In this document: positions 44,751 to 53,683 of the stretch, in pieces
Numbering within the stretch: the stretch's first letter is position 1
Layout: every line of letters starts with the position of its first letter
Source: Pseudomonas sp. A-RE-19
Lineage (GTDB): Bacteria; Pseudomonadota; Gammaproteobacteria; Pseudomonadales; Pseudomonadaceae
NCBI RefSeq assembly: GCF_019956555.1
Contig: NZ_JAHBDQ010000009.1
Location: 1 to 64,000, forward strand
DNA: 64,000 nt
Direction: 5' to 3'
Position numbers and translations under genes: made by a program
Notes under the pieces: model-generated
Database searches by the model: none
What the model was told of the DNA's origin: nothing
What the model saw: only the letters and a program-made list of their open reading frames with translations

Positions 44751-44924
44751 CGGCCATAGGTGATGCCCCTGAACAAGGTGCCAACGGGCCACGCACCTTG
44801 TTCGTTGAGGAGAAACTCCGCAGCCCCCAAACCACCACCGTCAGTAGCTGTTGCATCTCTAACAAGAACGCTAGGCACCCACTTTCTGCCAAAACTCAAA
44901 AACATAAAATCAAGAGGTTTTGTA

Positions 44925-46340
44925 ATGAAATCGACTCCGTCCGAGCGGGTTGAACAGCCCGCGCTGCAGCGCACGCTCAGCAATCGTCACATCCAATTAA
45001 TGGCCATGGGAGGCGCCATCGGTACCGGCCTGTTCATGGGTTCCGGAAAGATCATTGCCCTCTCAGGCACGTCGATCATCCTCGTTTATATGATCATCGG
45101 GATGTTCGTCTACTTCGTCATGCGCGCCATGGGCGAACTGTTGCTGTCCAACTTGAATTTCAAAAGCTTTGCGGATTTTGCCGGTGCTTACCTCGGACCA
45201 CGCGCGGCATTTTTCCTCGGTTGGTCGTACTGGCTGAGTTGGAGCGTCGCGGTGGTGGGCGATTCCGTGGTGGTCGGCGGATTCTTTCAGTACTGGTTCC
45301 CCGATGTACCTGCCTGGATACCGGCCATCGGTATGCTAATGACGCTGTTTGCCTTGAACGTGCTGACCGTGAGGCTTTTCGGTGAAGTGGAGTTCTGGTT
45401 CGCAATCATCAAGATCATTGCCGTCATCACCCTGATTGGCGTCAGCATGGTGCTGATTGCCAGCTCCTTTGTCTCACCCAATGGCGTCACGGCATCCCTG
45501 AGCCATCTGCTGGATAAACAGGCAACCTTCCCTAACGGCTTGTTCGGTTTCTTCGCCGGTTTCCAGATGGCCATCTTCTCATTTGCCGGCACCGAGCTGA
45601 TCGGCATTGCAGCCGCCGAAACCCGCACTCCCGAAAAAACCCTGCCTAAAGCCATCAACTCGATTCCGCTGAGAATCATCCTGTTTTATGTTCTGTCACT
45701 GGCCTGCATTATTGCGGTGACTTCCTGGCAACAGGTTTCGCCCAGCAAGAGTCCATTCGTCGAACTGTTTCTGGTTGCAGGGTTTCCCGCAGCAGCAGGT
45801 ATCGTCAACTTTGTGGTGCTGACGTCTGCCGCCTCATCGGCCAACAGTGGCGTATTTTCATCCAGTCGCATGCTGTTTGGATTGGCTAATCACGACAATG
45901 CTCCGAGGATTTTTCGGCGCCTGTCGAGCAGTAGCGTGCCCTTGCTAAGCCTGGCGTTCACCACACTGTTGATGCTGGTGGGTGTACTGCTGCTTTTCAT
46001 CGTTCCGGAAGTCATGACAGCTTTCACCATCGTCTCTACCGTGTCGGCGATCCTGGTGATTTTCACTTGGTCGACCATCCTCGCGTCATACATTGCCTAT
46101 CGAAAAAGCCGGCCTGACCTGCATGCGAAATCGGCCTACAAGATGCCTGGCGGCGTGCCGATGGCTTGGTTCTCCCTGGCGTTCCTGGGGTTTGTTCTCT
46201 GTCTTCTGGCATTAAGACCTGACACTCGTATTGCCTTACTGGTCATGCCAGGGTGGTTCATTTGGCTGGCAATTGCTTATCAGCTGACCCATTCCAGGAA
46301 GCTAAAATCCGCTGCCAGTTCGGCAAATCAGTACAGCTGA
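44925..46340 (+). CDS. Amino-acid permease (APC family, CycA-like)
   Basis: This 471-residue 12-helix importer starts at ATG 44925 (MKSTPSERVEQPALQ) with AAGAGG upstream; the frame is open further left, but that part is not supported. Marks are LSNRHIQLMAMGGAIGTGLFMGSGK, YFVMRAMGELLLSNLNFKSFADFAGAYLG and [31 protein letters not shown], as in CycA/D-serine-D-alanine-glycine carriers. It closes the plus-strand unit with the deacetylase-like and cyclodeaminase-family genes and probably imports their substrate. Confidence 0.9.
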   Translation: MKSTPSERVEQPALQRTLSNRHIQLMAMGGAIGTGLFMGSGKIIALSGTSIILVYMIIGMFVYFVMRAMGELLLSNLNFKSFADFAGAYLGPRAAFFLGWSYWLSWSVAVVGDSVVVGGFFQYWFPDVPAWIPAIGMLMTLFALNVLTVRLFGEVEFWFAIIKIIAVITLIGVSMVLIASSFVSPNGVTASLSHLLDKQATFPNGLFGFFAGFQMAIFSFAGTELIGIAAAETRTPEKTLPKAINSIPLRIILFYVLSLACIIAVTSWQQVSPSKSPFVELFLVAGFPAAAGIVNFVVLTSAASSANSGVFSSSRMLFGLANHDNAPRIFRRLSSSSVPLLSLAFTTLLMLVGVLLLFIVPEVMTAFTIVSTVSAILVIFTWSTILASYIAYRKSRPDLHAKSAYKMPGGVPMAWFSLAFLGFVLCLLALRPDTRIALLVMPGWFIWLAIAYQLTHSRKLKSAASSANQYS

Positions 46341-46512
46341 TGTTCACCTGCCGCCTCCAGGTGCCGATGCAGTGAAATGCGCTTGGGCAACGTGGCGTTT
46401 ATGGGGCGCCTGCAGGTTGAAGCGTGGCAAGCGGAGGCCGTCAAATTTTACTGACGGCCAACTCTGCGAATGAACGATTCGCTCAGTGCAGCGCGCTGTG
46501 CTGCATCGTCGA

Positions 46513-47445
46513 TCACGTGTTGGACGGTGATTGCGGAGTATCGGGATTGAGTTGCTGACGTCTGAATTGCCGGGGTGGCTGGCCATGTATCTGGCGAAAG
46601 CGCCGGGAGAAATAAGCCTCGTCAGCGAAACCGCACAACCTCGCCACCTCCCCCACCGGTCGTGTCCCATTGAGCAAATAATTGCGTGCCGCGTGCATCC
46701 TGCGCTCGAGTACCAGCTCCGTGAAGGTCTTGCCGATTTCCTTGCGCAAACAGTGCGTCAGATACGTCGGTGACAGGTAGGTCGCGGCAGCCACCTTGAT
46801 CAGGTTGAGATCAGGGTCGGCAATATTCTTGCGCAAGTATTCGGACATCCTGCCCAGCGCATCGCGTCGGCTGACTTCGGCGGCATTCTCTTCGGCCAAC
46901 CGTTTGAGCGGCTCGGCATACAAGGCGCAAACGCTCCCCACCAGTTGCAGCAACAACCCCTTGAGCATCTCGCGAGTGCCGAACTGACGGTTTTCATCGA
47001 GCACGCGCATCTGTTCGATCAGGGCACAGATTTTGCGGAAGTCCTCATCGGCCAGAATGAAATCCAGATGTTCCTGAAAGCGGAACGGCGACAACTCCGG
47101 CGCCAGCAGAATCGAGACTTCCTCCAGATCCATCGGATCGCACTGCAAGTGCGGCAGCAGAAAGGTCTGGGAAAAATTGATCACCATGAAATTGCTGTCG
47201 TCCGGATGCGGAATCACGTGCACGCGATGCGGCAGGATGAAGGCCAGCGTATTGCGCGGAAACGGACGTTTGACGTTCCCGATGTGCTGCACGGTATCGC
47301 CACCGAGATTGACCTGGATCTGGAAATACTCATGGCGATGCGGACTGGTTTCGGCGCGCCGGCCCTTTTTGTCGCGAATGTAAAAGTCCGTCAATTCGCT
47401 GCGTTGCTGCATGACGTAAGTGGGCACTCGATCGGGTGACGACAT
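46513..47445 (-). CDS. AraC-family regulator of the sugar-acid-type operon
   Basis: This 310-residue regulator starts at ATG 47445 (MSSPDRVPTYVMQQ), with GAGGAA upstream; the frame continues to 47634 with low-complexity sequence. A cupin-like sensor fills the N-terminal half (HRHEYFQIQVNLGGDTVQHIG and FPRNTLAFILPHRVHVIPH). The two C-terminal helix-turn-helix units are clear (LNLIKVAAATYLSPTYLTHCL, then GEVARLCGFADEAYFSRRFRQIHGQPPRQFRR). It is divergent from the MFS gene at 48031, so it should control that operon. Confidence 0.92.
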   Translation of the reverse strand: MSSPDRVPTYVMQQRSELTDFYIRDKKGRRAETSPHRHEYFQIQVNLGGDTVQHIGNVKRPFPRNTLAFILPHRVHVIPHPDDSNFMVINFSQTFLLPHLQCDPMDLEEVSILLAPELSPFRFQEHLDFILADEDFRKICALIEQMRVLDENRQFGTREMLKGLLLQLVGSVCALYAEPLKRLAEENAAEVSRRDALGRMSEYLRKNIADPDLNLIKVAAATYLSPTYLTHCLRKEIGKTFTELVLERRMHAARNYLLNGTRPVGEVARLCGFADEAYFSRRFRQIHGQPPRQFRRQQLNPDTPQSPSNT

Positions 47446-48030
47446 CGCCTGGGATTCCTCGACAGGTACATGGACAGGTTGTCGTCGCGCCGCGAAGCTG
47501 GCGGCGACTGCGGTGATTGTGAAGGCAGATACCGCTGGCTTCAACAAGTCATAGGATGACAATGGCATACGGCGCGTTAATTGTATCCGTGTGTGATGTG
47601 GCGTCTGTCCAAAAAAACCAGACGCACAAAACAATAATTAATCATTTAAAAACATCATGTTATGAAGAGCATTAAGTAGATCCGTGCAAATGATCTGATT
47701 TTCGTTTTCTTGGACACCTGCATCATTCGCTGTTTCCAGGAGAAAAAACGATCTAACGCCCCGTTGATTTTGAAAGGTTGTACGACCACTGTGACAGGCA
47801 ATGCAGCCCAACCTTTCCAAAAACAATCAAAAGGTGTGCACGTGATGAACCAGCTTTTTTCCCTCGCTAACCCTCCCCCGATCGAGCCAGTCCGAAGGCG
47901 TATCTGAGCGCCTGACAGCGGCTGTCCGCGCCTCTCATTCAAGTAGCGATTGCTCTGCCCCGGGACTGGGGGCATCGGCTTCGGCTGCGCGCCAACATCT
48001 CGATTCTTCTAACAATAAAGAGGTCTACTC
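47446..48030. other. 585-bp divergent regulatory region between the AraC gene and the MFS operon
   Basis: No gene is supported. A hairpin GCGTCTG (47601-47607) and CAGACGC (47619-47625) with an A-rich loop has no T tract and may be an operator. An AT-rich block follows (47630-47660). Just before the MFS start, TTCTAACAATAAAGAGG provides the ribosome site; TTCTAACAGGA recurs before the FAH gene. Confidence 0.5.
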
Positions 48031-49380
48031 ATGTCGAACTCGCAAACCTCCCCGTCCACCGCGCCGTCGGCGAGTGCCCGCACCCGGGACGCTCTGCTGC
48101 CTCAGCGACTGCCGACGCGTCGGCGCTGGTTCATGCTGTCGTTGCTGCTGATTGCGACCATCATCAACTACATCGACCGCGTGAACATCTCGATTGCCGC
48201 ACCGTTCATGGCCAAGGATCTGGGCCTGGACAAGATCGAAATGGGCCTGATTTTTTCCGCGTTTGCCTGGACCTACGCACTTGCCTTGGTCCCCGCCGGG
48301 TTCATTGCCGATCGCTTCGGTTCCCGGTTCACCTACGGGGTGTCGCTGATCAGTTGGTCTACGGTCACCGTGTGCCAGGGCTTTGCCACCGGCTTCGCTT
48401 CGCTGTTCGGGCTGCGTCTGGCCGTCGGCGCCATGGAGGCTCCAGCGTTTCCGGCCAACAGCCGAGCGGTCACGGTGTGGTTCCCGGCCCGCGAACGGGG
48501 CATGGCCAGCAGCATTTACGTGTGCGGCCAATATCTGGGCACGGCACTATTTACCGGCGTGCTGTTATGGCTGGCCACGACCTATGACTGGCGCCATGTT
48601 TTCTACAGCACCGGGATACTCGGCATTGTGTTCGGTGTGATCTGGCTCTACGTGTACCGCGATCCGTTGAGCTGCAAGAACGTCAGCCAGGAAGAACTGA
48701 AATACATCGAAGCCGGGGGTGGACTGGTCAAGAGCAGTCAGGAGCGCACCCGGTTCAACTGGCGGCAGATCGCCGAGCTGTTCAGCTATCGGCAGATCTG
48801 GGCGATTTGCATCGGCAAGTTCGCCAGCACCTCGGCGTTGTACTTCTTCCTGACCTGGTTCCCGACGTACCTGATCGAAGAACGCAAGCTGACCATGATC
48901 AAGGCCGGGATCTTCGTCGTGCTGCCGTTCGTGGGTGCAACGGTCGGCATTCTGCTGGCCGGCATCGTCTCCGACTTGCTGATACGCCGTGGTTACTCAA
49001 TGTCCTTCGCTCGCAAGTTGCCCTTGGTGGTCGGGTCGATGCTGGGGATGTCGATTGTGCTGGTGAATTTCACCGACTCGAACGTGATCTGCATTGCCGT
49101 GTTGACCATCGCTTTTTTCGCCCAGGGAATCGCTTCGTCGTCGTGGGCGGCCGTATCGGAAGTCGCGCCCAAGGAATTGATCGGACTGACCGGCGGGGTC
49201 ACCAGCCTGGCCGCCAACATCGGCGGGATCGTCACTCCGATTGTGATTGGCGGGATCGTCCACGCGACAGGTTCGTTTGCCTATGCCTTCTGGTTCATCG
49301 GCGGCGTGGCGCTAGTCGGTACCTTGTCCTATTCGTTGCTGCTCGGTCGCTTGTATCGCATCGAACTCAAGGCGCGCTGA
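48031..49380 (+). CDS. MFS transporter, sugar-acid type (glucarate/galactonate-like, ACS family)
   Basis: This 449-residue 12-helix symporter has an AAAGAGG ribosome site. Marks are TIINYIDRVNISIAAPFMAKDLGL, FAWTYALALVPAGFIADRFGSR, AVGAMEAPAFPANSRAVTVWFPARERGMA and LTGGVTSLAANIGGIVTPIVIG, as in GudP/DgoT-like carriers. It heads the operon of FAH hydrolase, SDR and 2-hydroxyacid dehydrogenase, so the imported compound is probably a hexonate, uronate or keto acid. The exact substrate cannot be read from sequence. Confidence 0.9.
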   Translation: MSNSQTSPSTAPSASARTRDALLPQRLPTRRRWFMLSLLLIATIINYIDRVNISIAAPFMAKDLGLDKIEMGLIFSAFAWTYALALVPAGFIADRFGSRFTYGVSLISWSTVTVCQGFATGFASLFGLRLAVGAMEAPAFPANSRAVTVWFPARERGMASSIYVCGQYLGTALFTGVLLWLATTYDWRHVFYSTGILGIVFGVIWLYVYRDPLSCKNVSQEELKYIEAGGGLVKSSQERTRFNWRQIAELFSYRQIWAICIGKFASTSALYFFLTWFPTYLIEERKLTMIKAGIFVVLPFVGATVGILLAGIVSDLLIRRGYSMSFARKLPLVVGSMLGMSIVLVNFTDSNVICIAVLTIAFFAQGIASSSWAAVSEVAPKELIGLTGGVTSLAANIGGIVTPIVIGGIVHATGSFAYAFWFIGGVALVGTLSYSLLLGRLYRIELKAR

Positions 49381-49478
49381 GCCAAGAAACCGTTTTTCTC
49401 CAACACGAGGCGGCCTTCGTCCAACTTCGCAAAAGATTGCCGCCGTACGCTGATGCTTCTAACAGGACGACTACAAAA

Positions 49479-50171
49479 ATGACGATGACCGAGTACGTGT
49501 TTACCCCGGATCTGCCCGTGACCTTGCCGGTTGCTGGCAGCCAGCAGCGCTTTCCCGTTGGCCGGGTATTTTGCGTCGGCCGCAACTACCCTTGGCCAGA
49601 TACCCAAGGCCAGTCCCGCCTGCCGCCAGTGTTCTTTATGAAGCCGGCGAGCAACGTCGTGGATGCGGCGGGTGAAGTGACTTTCCCGCCGTTGACCGAA
49701 GAGTTTGTCCACGAAATCGAATTGGTCGTGGCCATCGGTGAGGGCGGCGCCAATATCCCGGAGAGTCAGGCACTGGCCTATGTCTGGGGCTATGCCGCCG
49801 GTCTTGATCTGACCCGTCGCGATGTCCAGCGCGCGGCCAAAAGCAATGGTTTGCCGTGGGAAGGTGCCAAGGTGTTCGACGGCGCCGCGCCGATGACCAC
49901 CATTGTGCCGGTGACTCGCGCGGGACACCCGGACGGCGATTTGTGGCTGAACGTCAACGGCCAAGAGCGCCAGCGCGACAGCCTCGACAGCCAGATCTGG
50001 TCGGTCAGTGAAATCATCAGCCGCATCTCGCAGTCGGTAACGCTCCGGGCCGGTGACTTGATCATGACCGGCAGCCCGGCAGGCGTCGATGTGCTGCAAC
50101 CGGGCGACATCATCAACGCCGGGATCGACGGCATCGGCCAACTGGAAATGCGCGTCGGTCAGCGACCTTGA
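49479..50171 (+). CDS. Fumarylacetoacetate hydrolase-family protein
   Basis: This 230-residue enzyme cleaves C-C bonds in acylpyruvates or decarboxylates oxo-acids. ATG 49479 (MTMTEYVFTPDLP) is used; ATG 49485 is in frame. The core is FPVGRVFCVGRNYPWPDTQGQ, PVFFMKPASNVVDAAGEV, EEFVHEIELVVAIGEGGANI (metal-binding Glu pair), AYVWGYAAGLDLTRRDVQRAAK and GDLIMTGSPAGVDVLQPGD, the compact FAH layout. It follows the MFS gene by 98 bases and precedes the SDR by 42. Confidence 0.9.
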   Translation: MTMTEYVFTPDLPVTLPVAGSQQRFPVGRVFCVGRNYPWPDTQGQSRLPPVFFMKPASNVVDAAGEVTFPPLTEEFVHEIELVVAIGEGGANIPESQALAYVWGYAAGLDLTRRDVQRAAKSNGLPWEGAKVFDGAAPMTTIVPVTRAGHPDGDLWLNVNGQERQRDSLDSQIWSVSEIISRISQSVTLRAGDLIMTGSPAGVDVLQPGDIINAGIDGIGQLEMRVGQRP

Positions 50172-50213
50172 GCCCGGCATACGCCCTCGTGAATTGAAAA
50201 AGGAGATAACAAC

Positions 50214-50972
50214 ATGAACAGTCCTTTGAAAGTGGCCCTGGTCACCGGCGCCGGCAGCGGAATCGGCCGCGCCGTGGCCCTGGCCCTGATGGCCGACGGA
50301 TTCACCCTGGTGTTGGCCGGACGTCGGCCAGAGCCATTGCAGGCCTTGGTCGAATGGGCGGTCAGCGAGGGACGCGAAGCCTTGGCGGTGCCCACTGATG
50401 TACGTGATCCGGCCAGTGTCGATGCGCTGTTTGCAACCATCACCGAGGTATGCGGACGCCTCGACGTGGTGTTCAACAACGCCGGGGTCAACGCCCCTGC
50501 CGTACCGCTCGATGAGCTGACATTCGAGCAGTGGCGAAACGTGATCGACACCAACCTCAACGGCGTTTTCCTCTGCGCCCGTGGAGCGTTCGCACTGATG
50601 CGCCGGCAACAGCCACAGGGCGGACGCATCATCAATAACGGCTCGATCTCGGCCCATACCCCACGACCGTTCAGCAGCGCCTACACCGCCAGTAAACACG
50701 CGGTGCTGGGATTGACCAAATCCCTGGCCCTGGACGGGCGCGAATTCAACATCGTCTGCAGCCAGATCGACATCGGCAACGCCTTGACCGACATGTCGGT
50801 GCGCATGACCAAAGGCGTGCGCCAGGCCAACGGCACCATCGCCGTGGAGCCGATGGTGGACGTCAAGCATGTGGCCGATGCCGTGCGCTACATCGCCGGT
50901 CTGCCGCTGGAGGCGAACGTCCTGAACATGACCGTCATGGCTAGCGCCATGCCGTTTGCCGGTCGCGGTTGA
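50214..50972 (+). CDS. SDR-family oxidoreductase of the sugar-acid-type operon
   Basis: This 252-residue Rossmann enzyme has [62 protein letters not shown] (catalytic Ser, Tyr and Lys) and a shortened substrate loop. AAAAAGGAGATAACAACATG gives a strong ribosome site. It is third in the MFS-FAH-SDR-2-hydroxyacid dehydrogenase unit and probably oxidises a hydroxyl of a sugar acid. Confidence 0.9.
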   Translation: MNSPLKVALVTGAGSGIGRAVALALMADGFTLVLAGRRPEPLQALVEWAVSEGREALAVPTDVRDPASVDALFATITEVCGRLDVVFNNAGVNAPAVPLDELTFEQWRNVIDTNLNGVFLCARGAFALMRRQQPQGGRIINNGSISAHTPRPFSSAYTASKHAVLGLTKSLALDGREFNIVCSQIDIGNALTDMSVRMTKGVRQANGTIAVEPMVDVKHVADAVRYIAGLPLEANVLNMTVMASAMPFAGRG

Positions 50973-51005
50973 ACCGGCCTTTTTATTCCGTTACGCGAGG
51001 TTTAC

Positions 51006-51962
51006 ATGAAGCCAGAAGTCTTGCAGCTCAGCCCGATCCTGATCCCTGAAATCAACGCGCGGCTCGATGAGCTGTTCACCGTCAGACGTTACTTCCAGCA
51101 GGCCGACAAGCAGGCTTATTTGCAGGCACACGGCGCGAACATTCGCGGGGTGATTACCGGCGGGCATACCGGTATCAGCCAGGCGCTGATGGCGCAGCTA
51201 CCGAAACTGGAAGTGGTGGCGGTCAACGGCGTGGGCACCGATGCGGTGGATCTGGCGTATGCCCGGGATCGCGGTATCCGCGTGACCGCAACCATCGGCG
51301 CGCTGACCGAAGACGTCGCCGACCTGGCCATCGGATTGTTGATTGCCGTGTGCCGGGGCCTGTGCACCAGTGATCGCTACGTGCGTTCGGGCCAATGGCC
51401 CCATAGCCCCACACCGCTGGCCCCGTTGCCGTTGGCGCGTCAGGTGTCGGGCATGCGCATCGGCATCGTCGGCATGGGCCGGGTCGGCCGCGCAGTGGCG
51501 ACTCGAGCCGCCGCGTTTGGCTGCCCGATCAGCTACACCGATCTGCAGCCGATGAGCGATGTGAGCCACACTTTCATCGCCGATCTGAAGCAGCTGGCCA
51601 GCAACAGTGATGCGCTGATTCTCGCGGCCGCCGCCGACAAGGCTGAAGCCATCATCAATGCCGAGGTGCTGCAGGCGCTGGGCAAGGACGGGTATCTGAT
51701 CAACGTGGCGCGCGGCAAGCTGGTCAACGAGGTCGATCTGGTGACGGCGCTTGCCGCTGGAGAGATCGCGGGTGCGGCGCTGGATGTGTTTGTCGATGAA
51801 CCGAACGTCCCCGAGGCACTGTTTGGTAACGAGAACGTGGTGCTGCAGCCTCATCGCGCGAGTGCGACGCTGCAGACCCGCACGCGAATGGGAGAGATGG
51901 TGGTGGCGAGCCTGGTGGACAGTTTCGCCGGGAGAATACCTCAGGGGTCTGTGACTGACTGA
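51006..51962 (+). CDS. D-2-hydroxyacid dehydrogenase (hydroxypyruvate/glyoxylate reductase-like)
   Basis: This 318-residue NAD(P)-dependent enzyme has VSGMRIGIVGMGRVGRAVATRAAAFG (nucleotide site), YLINVARGKLVNEVDLVTAL (catalytic Arg block), ALDVFVDEPNVPEALF and LQPHRASATLQTRTRMGEMV (catalytic His). It starts 33 bases after the SDR and closes the operon. Its job is probably reduction of a 2-keto acid produced upstream, such as hydroxypyruvate or tartronate semialdehyde; this is inference. Confidence 0.9.
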   Translation: MKPEVLQLSPILIPEINARLDELFTVRRYFQQADKQAYLQAHGANIRGVITGGHTGISQALMAQLPKLEVVAVNGVGTDAVDLAYARDRGIRVTATIGALTEDVADLAIGLLIAVCRGLCTSDRYVRSGQWPHSPTPLAPLPLARQVSGMRIGIVGMGRVGRAVATRAAAFGCPISYTDLQPMSDVSHTFIADLKQLASNSDALILAAAADKAEAIINAEVLQALGKDGYLINVARGKLVNEVDLVTALAAGEIAGAALDVFVDEPNVPEALFGNENVVLQPHRASATLQTRTRMGEMVVASLVDSFAGRIPQGSVTD

Positions 51963-52103
51963 ACGTTGGCTGGCGAGGAGACGTTGCGTCCCCTTGGCGG
52001 CTCGGTGTCAGGTAAACAGATCGACACCCAACTGGCGAAAAGGGATTCAGCTGCGCATAGCCGAACCGGGCCAAGGGCACGTAACAACGACTTGAAGGAC
52101 GAC

Positions 52104-52436
52104 CCCACACCACGCATCTGGGCGGCGGACCTGCGGATCTCGCCCGATGGCAAGCTACTGTTGATGACCGAGCGCACCAGCAGTTCGGTATCAGCATTCG
52201 CGGTTGACCCTTCAACAGGTGGCTTGAGCTTTCTCGAGAACTATCCAGTGGAAGAGAAGCAGCCACGCAATATCGCTTTTTCACCCAACGGGCGCTGGTT
52301 GCTAGTGACGGGCGAGAAAAGCGAAAAAGTCGGCACTTACGCGGTCAGCAACAACGGCACCTTGAAACGTGTCAGTGAAGCGACGTCGGGCAAAGGTGCG
52401 TTATGGATTGAGGTACTGCAAACGTCGGCGGAGTAA
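52104..52436 (+). pseudogene. C-terminal remnant of a 6-phosphogluconolactonase-like beta-propeller (lactonase family)
   Basis: The frame 51966-52436 is open, but only from about residue 47 does it look like protein: IWAADLRISPDGKLLLMTERTSS, LSFLENYPVEEKQPRNIAFSPNGRWLLVTGEKS and VGTYAVSNNGTLKRVSEAT. This is the last blades of the lactonase family, whose full proteins run to about 350 residues. The N-terminal two-thirds is missing and no matching sequence lies upstream, so I read it as a truncated remnant next to the sugar-acid-type operon. Confidence 0.78.
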
Positions 52437-52610
52437 TCTTCGGGCGGAAAATGGCGCGACGCATGGCGGTCGGGAGTTGGCTCATTCCGACCTCCATGGT
52501 TTGGTGGTCATCCATAAAACGCAGCGTAAGGTGTTTGCCGTGAATCCCCGTGGGTTTCTCCGGACACGGTCTTGCAAACGCTGGTTTGGTAGCTCTCCGT
52601 CACCATGGCG

Positions 52611-53519
52611 CTAGCCTGCCCCTCGCAACACTGCGATATCTCGTTTAGGCGCGACTCCAAACAGCCTGCTGTATTCGCGGCTGAACTGCGAAGGGCTTTC
52701 ATAGCCGACTTTGAACGCCGCGCTCGATACATCCTGATGCTCGTTGAGCATCAAGCGCCTCGCCTCGTTTAGCCGTAGCCATTTTTGGTACTGCAACGGG
52801 CTCATCGCGGTGAGCTGGCGGAAATGGTGGTGAAAGGTCGGCGTGCTCATCTGTACCCGGGCGGCAAGGTCGTCGACGCGAAGGGCCAAGGTGTAATTCA
52901 ACTTCAGCCAATCGATGGCTTTGGCGATTCGATAGCCCTGACCATCGACAGAAGTGATTTGTCGCAACCTGCCCGCCTGGTCACTTTTCAAGAGACGGTA
53001 GTGAATTTCACGCTGGATCAAAGGGGCGAGAACAGGAATAGCTTCCGGCTCATCGAGCAGCGCCAACAAGCGCTCGAACGGCGCCAGCATGGCTGCGGTC
53101 ACTGAACCGATGCCTACCCCTTTCGCGACCGAGCGTTCACGGGTGGGCGGCAGGTCACTCTGCGCTATCAGCTCTGCCAGCATGCGCAAATCGAGCTTGA
53201 ACGTCAGCCCCAGGCACGGTTGCTCCGGGCTCGCCTCGAGCACCTCCGAGTTGGCCGGCAAATCCAGTGAGGTGACCAGAAAACGCGAGGTGTCATACGG
53301 ATAACCCTCACCGCCTACCCACAGCTGTTTCTCGCCTTGGGCGACAAGAATGATGCTCGGTTCGACCATGCAAACAACGGGCGGCGACGGATGTTCGCGC
53401 CTAAAGAAGCCGAGGCCCGCAATCGAGGTTGCGTAGTCACCGGGTTTCAAGACCCGCGAGCCAATGACCTGGGCGAGCGCCTCCTGGGGCGATGTGGCGG
53501 TTTCGTGTTGGGGCATCAT
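52611..53519 (-). CDS. AraC-family regulator (AraC_N cupin type), divergent from the alcohol dehydrogenase
   Basis: This 302-residue regulator has an AraC_N sensor (VVCMVEPSIILVAQGEKQLWVGGEGYPYDTSRFLVTSLDLP) and C-terminal helix-turn-helix units (LRVDDLAARVQMSTPTFHHHF, then VSSAAFKVGYESPSQFSREYSRLFGVAPKRDI). This matches the YqhC-like group that controls aldehyde/alcohol dehydrogenases. ATG 53516 is an alternative start. It is divergent from the zinc dehydrogenase at 53684, so it probably activates that gene. Confidence 0.9.
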   Translation of the reverse strand: MMPQHETATSPQEALAQVIGSRVLKPGDYATSIAGLGFFRREHPSPPVVCMVEPSIILVAQGEKQLWVGGEGYPYDTSRFLVTSLDLPANSEVLEASPEQPCLGLTFKLDLRMLAELIAQSDLPPTRERSVAKGVGIGSVTAAMLAPFERLLALLDEPEAIPVLAPLIQREIHYRLLKSDQAGRLRQITSVDGQGYRIAKAIDWLKLNYTLALRVDDLAARVQMSTPTFHHHFRQLTAMSPLQYQKWLRLNEARRLMLNEHQDVSSAAFKVGYESPSQFSREYSRLFGVAPKRDIAVLRGAG

Positions 53520-53683
53520 GTTCGTCTCGTACCTCTTCGCTGAACTCTAACTCGCCCGCACGCAACCGTCCTGCAATAGAACGCAGACTCATAGAATCAG
53601 GCAAGTAATCCAGCGTAATGCACTGTTTGCAGTCAGGGCCGAGCGGGAAAATGTTCATCCGACACACCATCGAGGACTCTCCC

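Noticed and set aside
48807..49478. Long N-terminal extension of the FAH gene into the MFS gene
   Set aside because: The extension overlaps the well-supported MFS gene in another frame, and the FAH core begins after ATG 49479.
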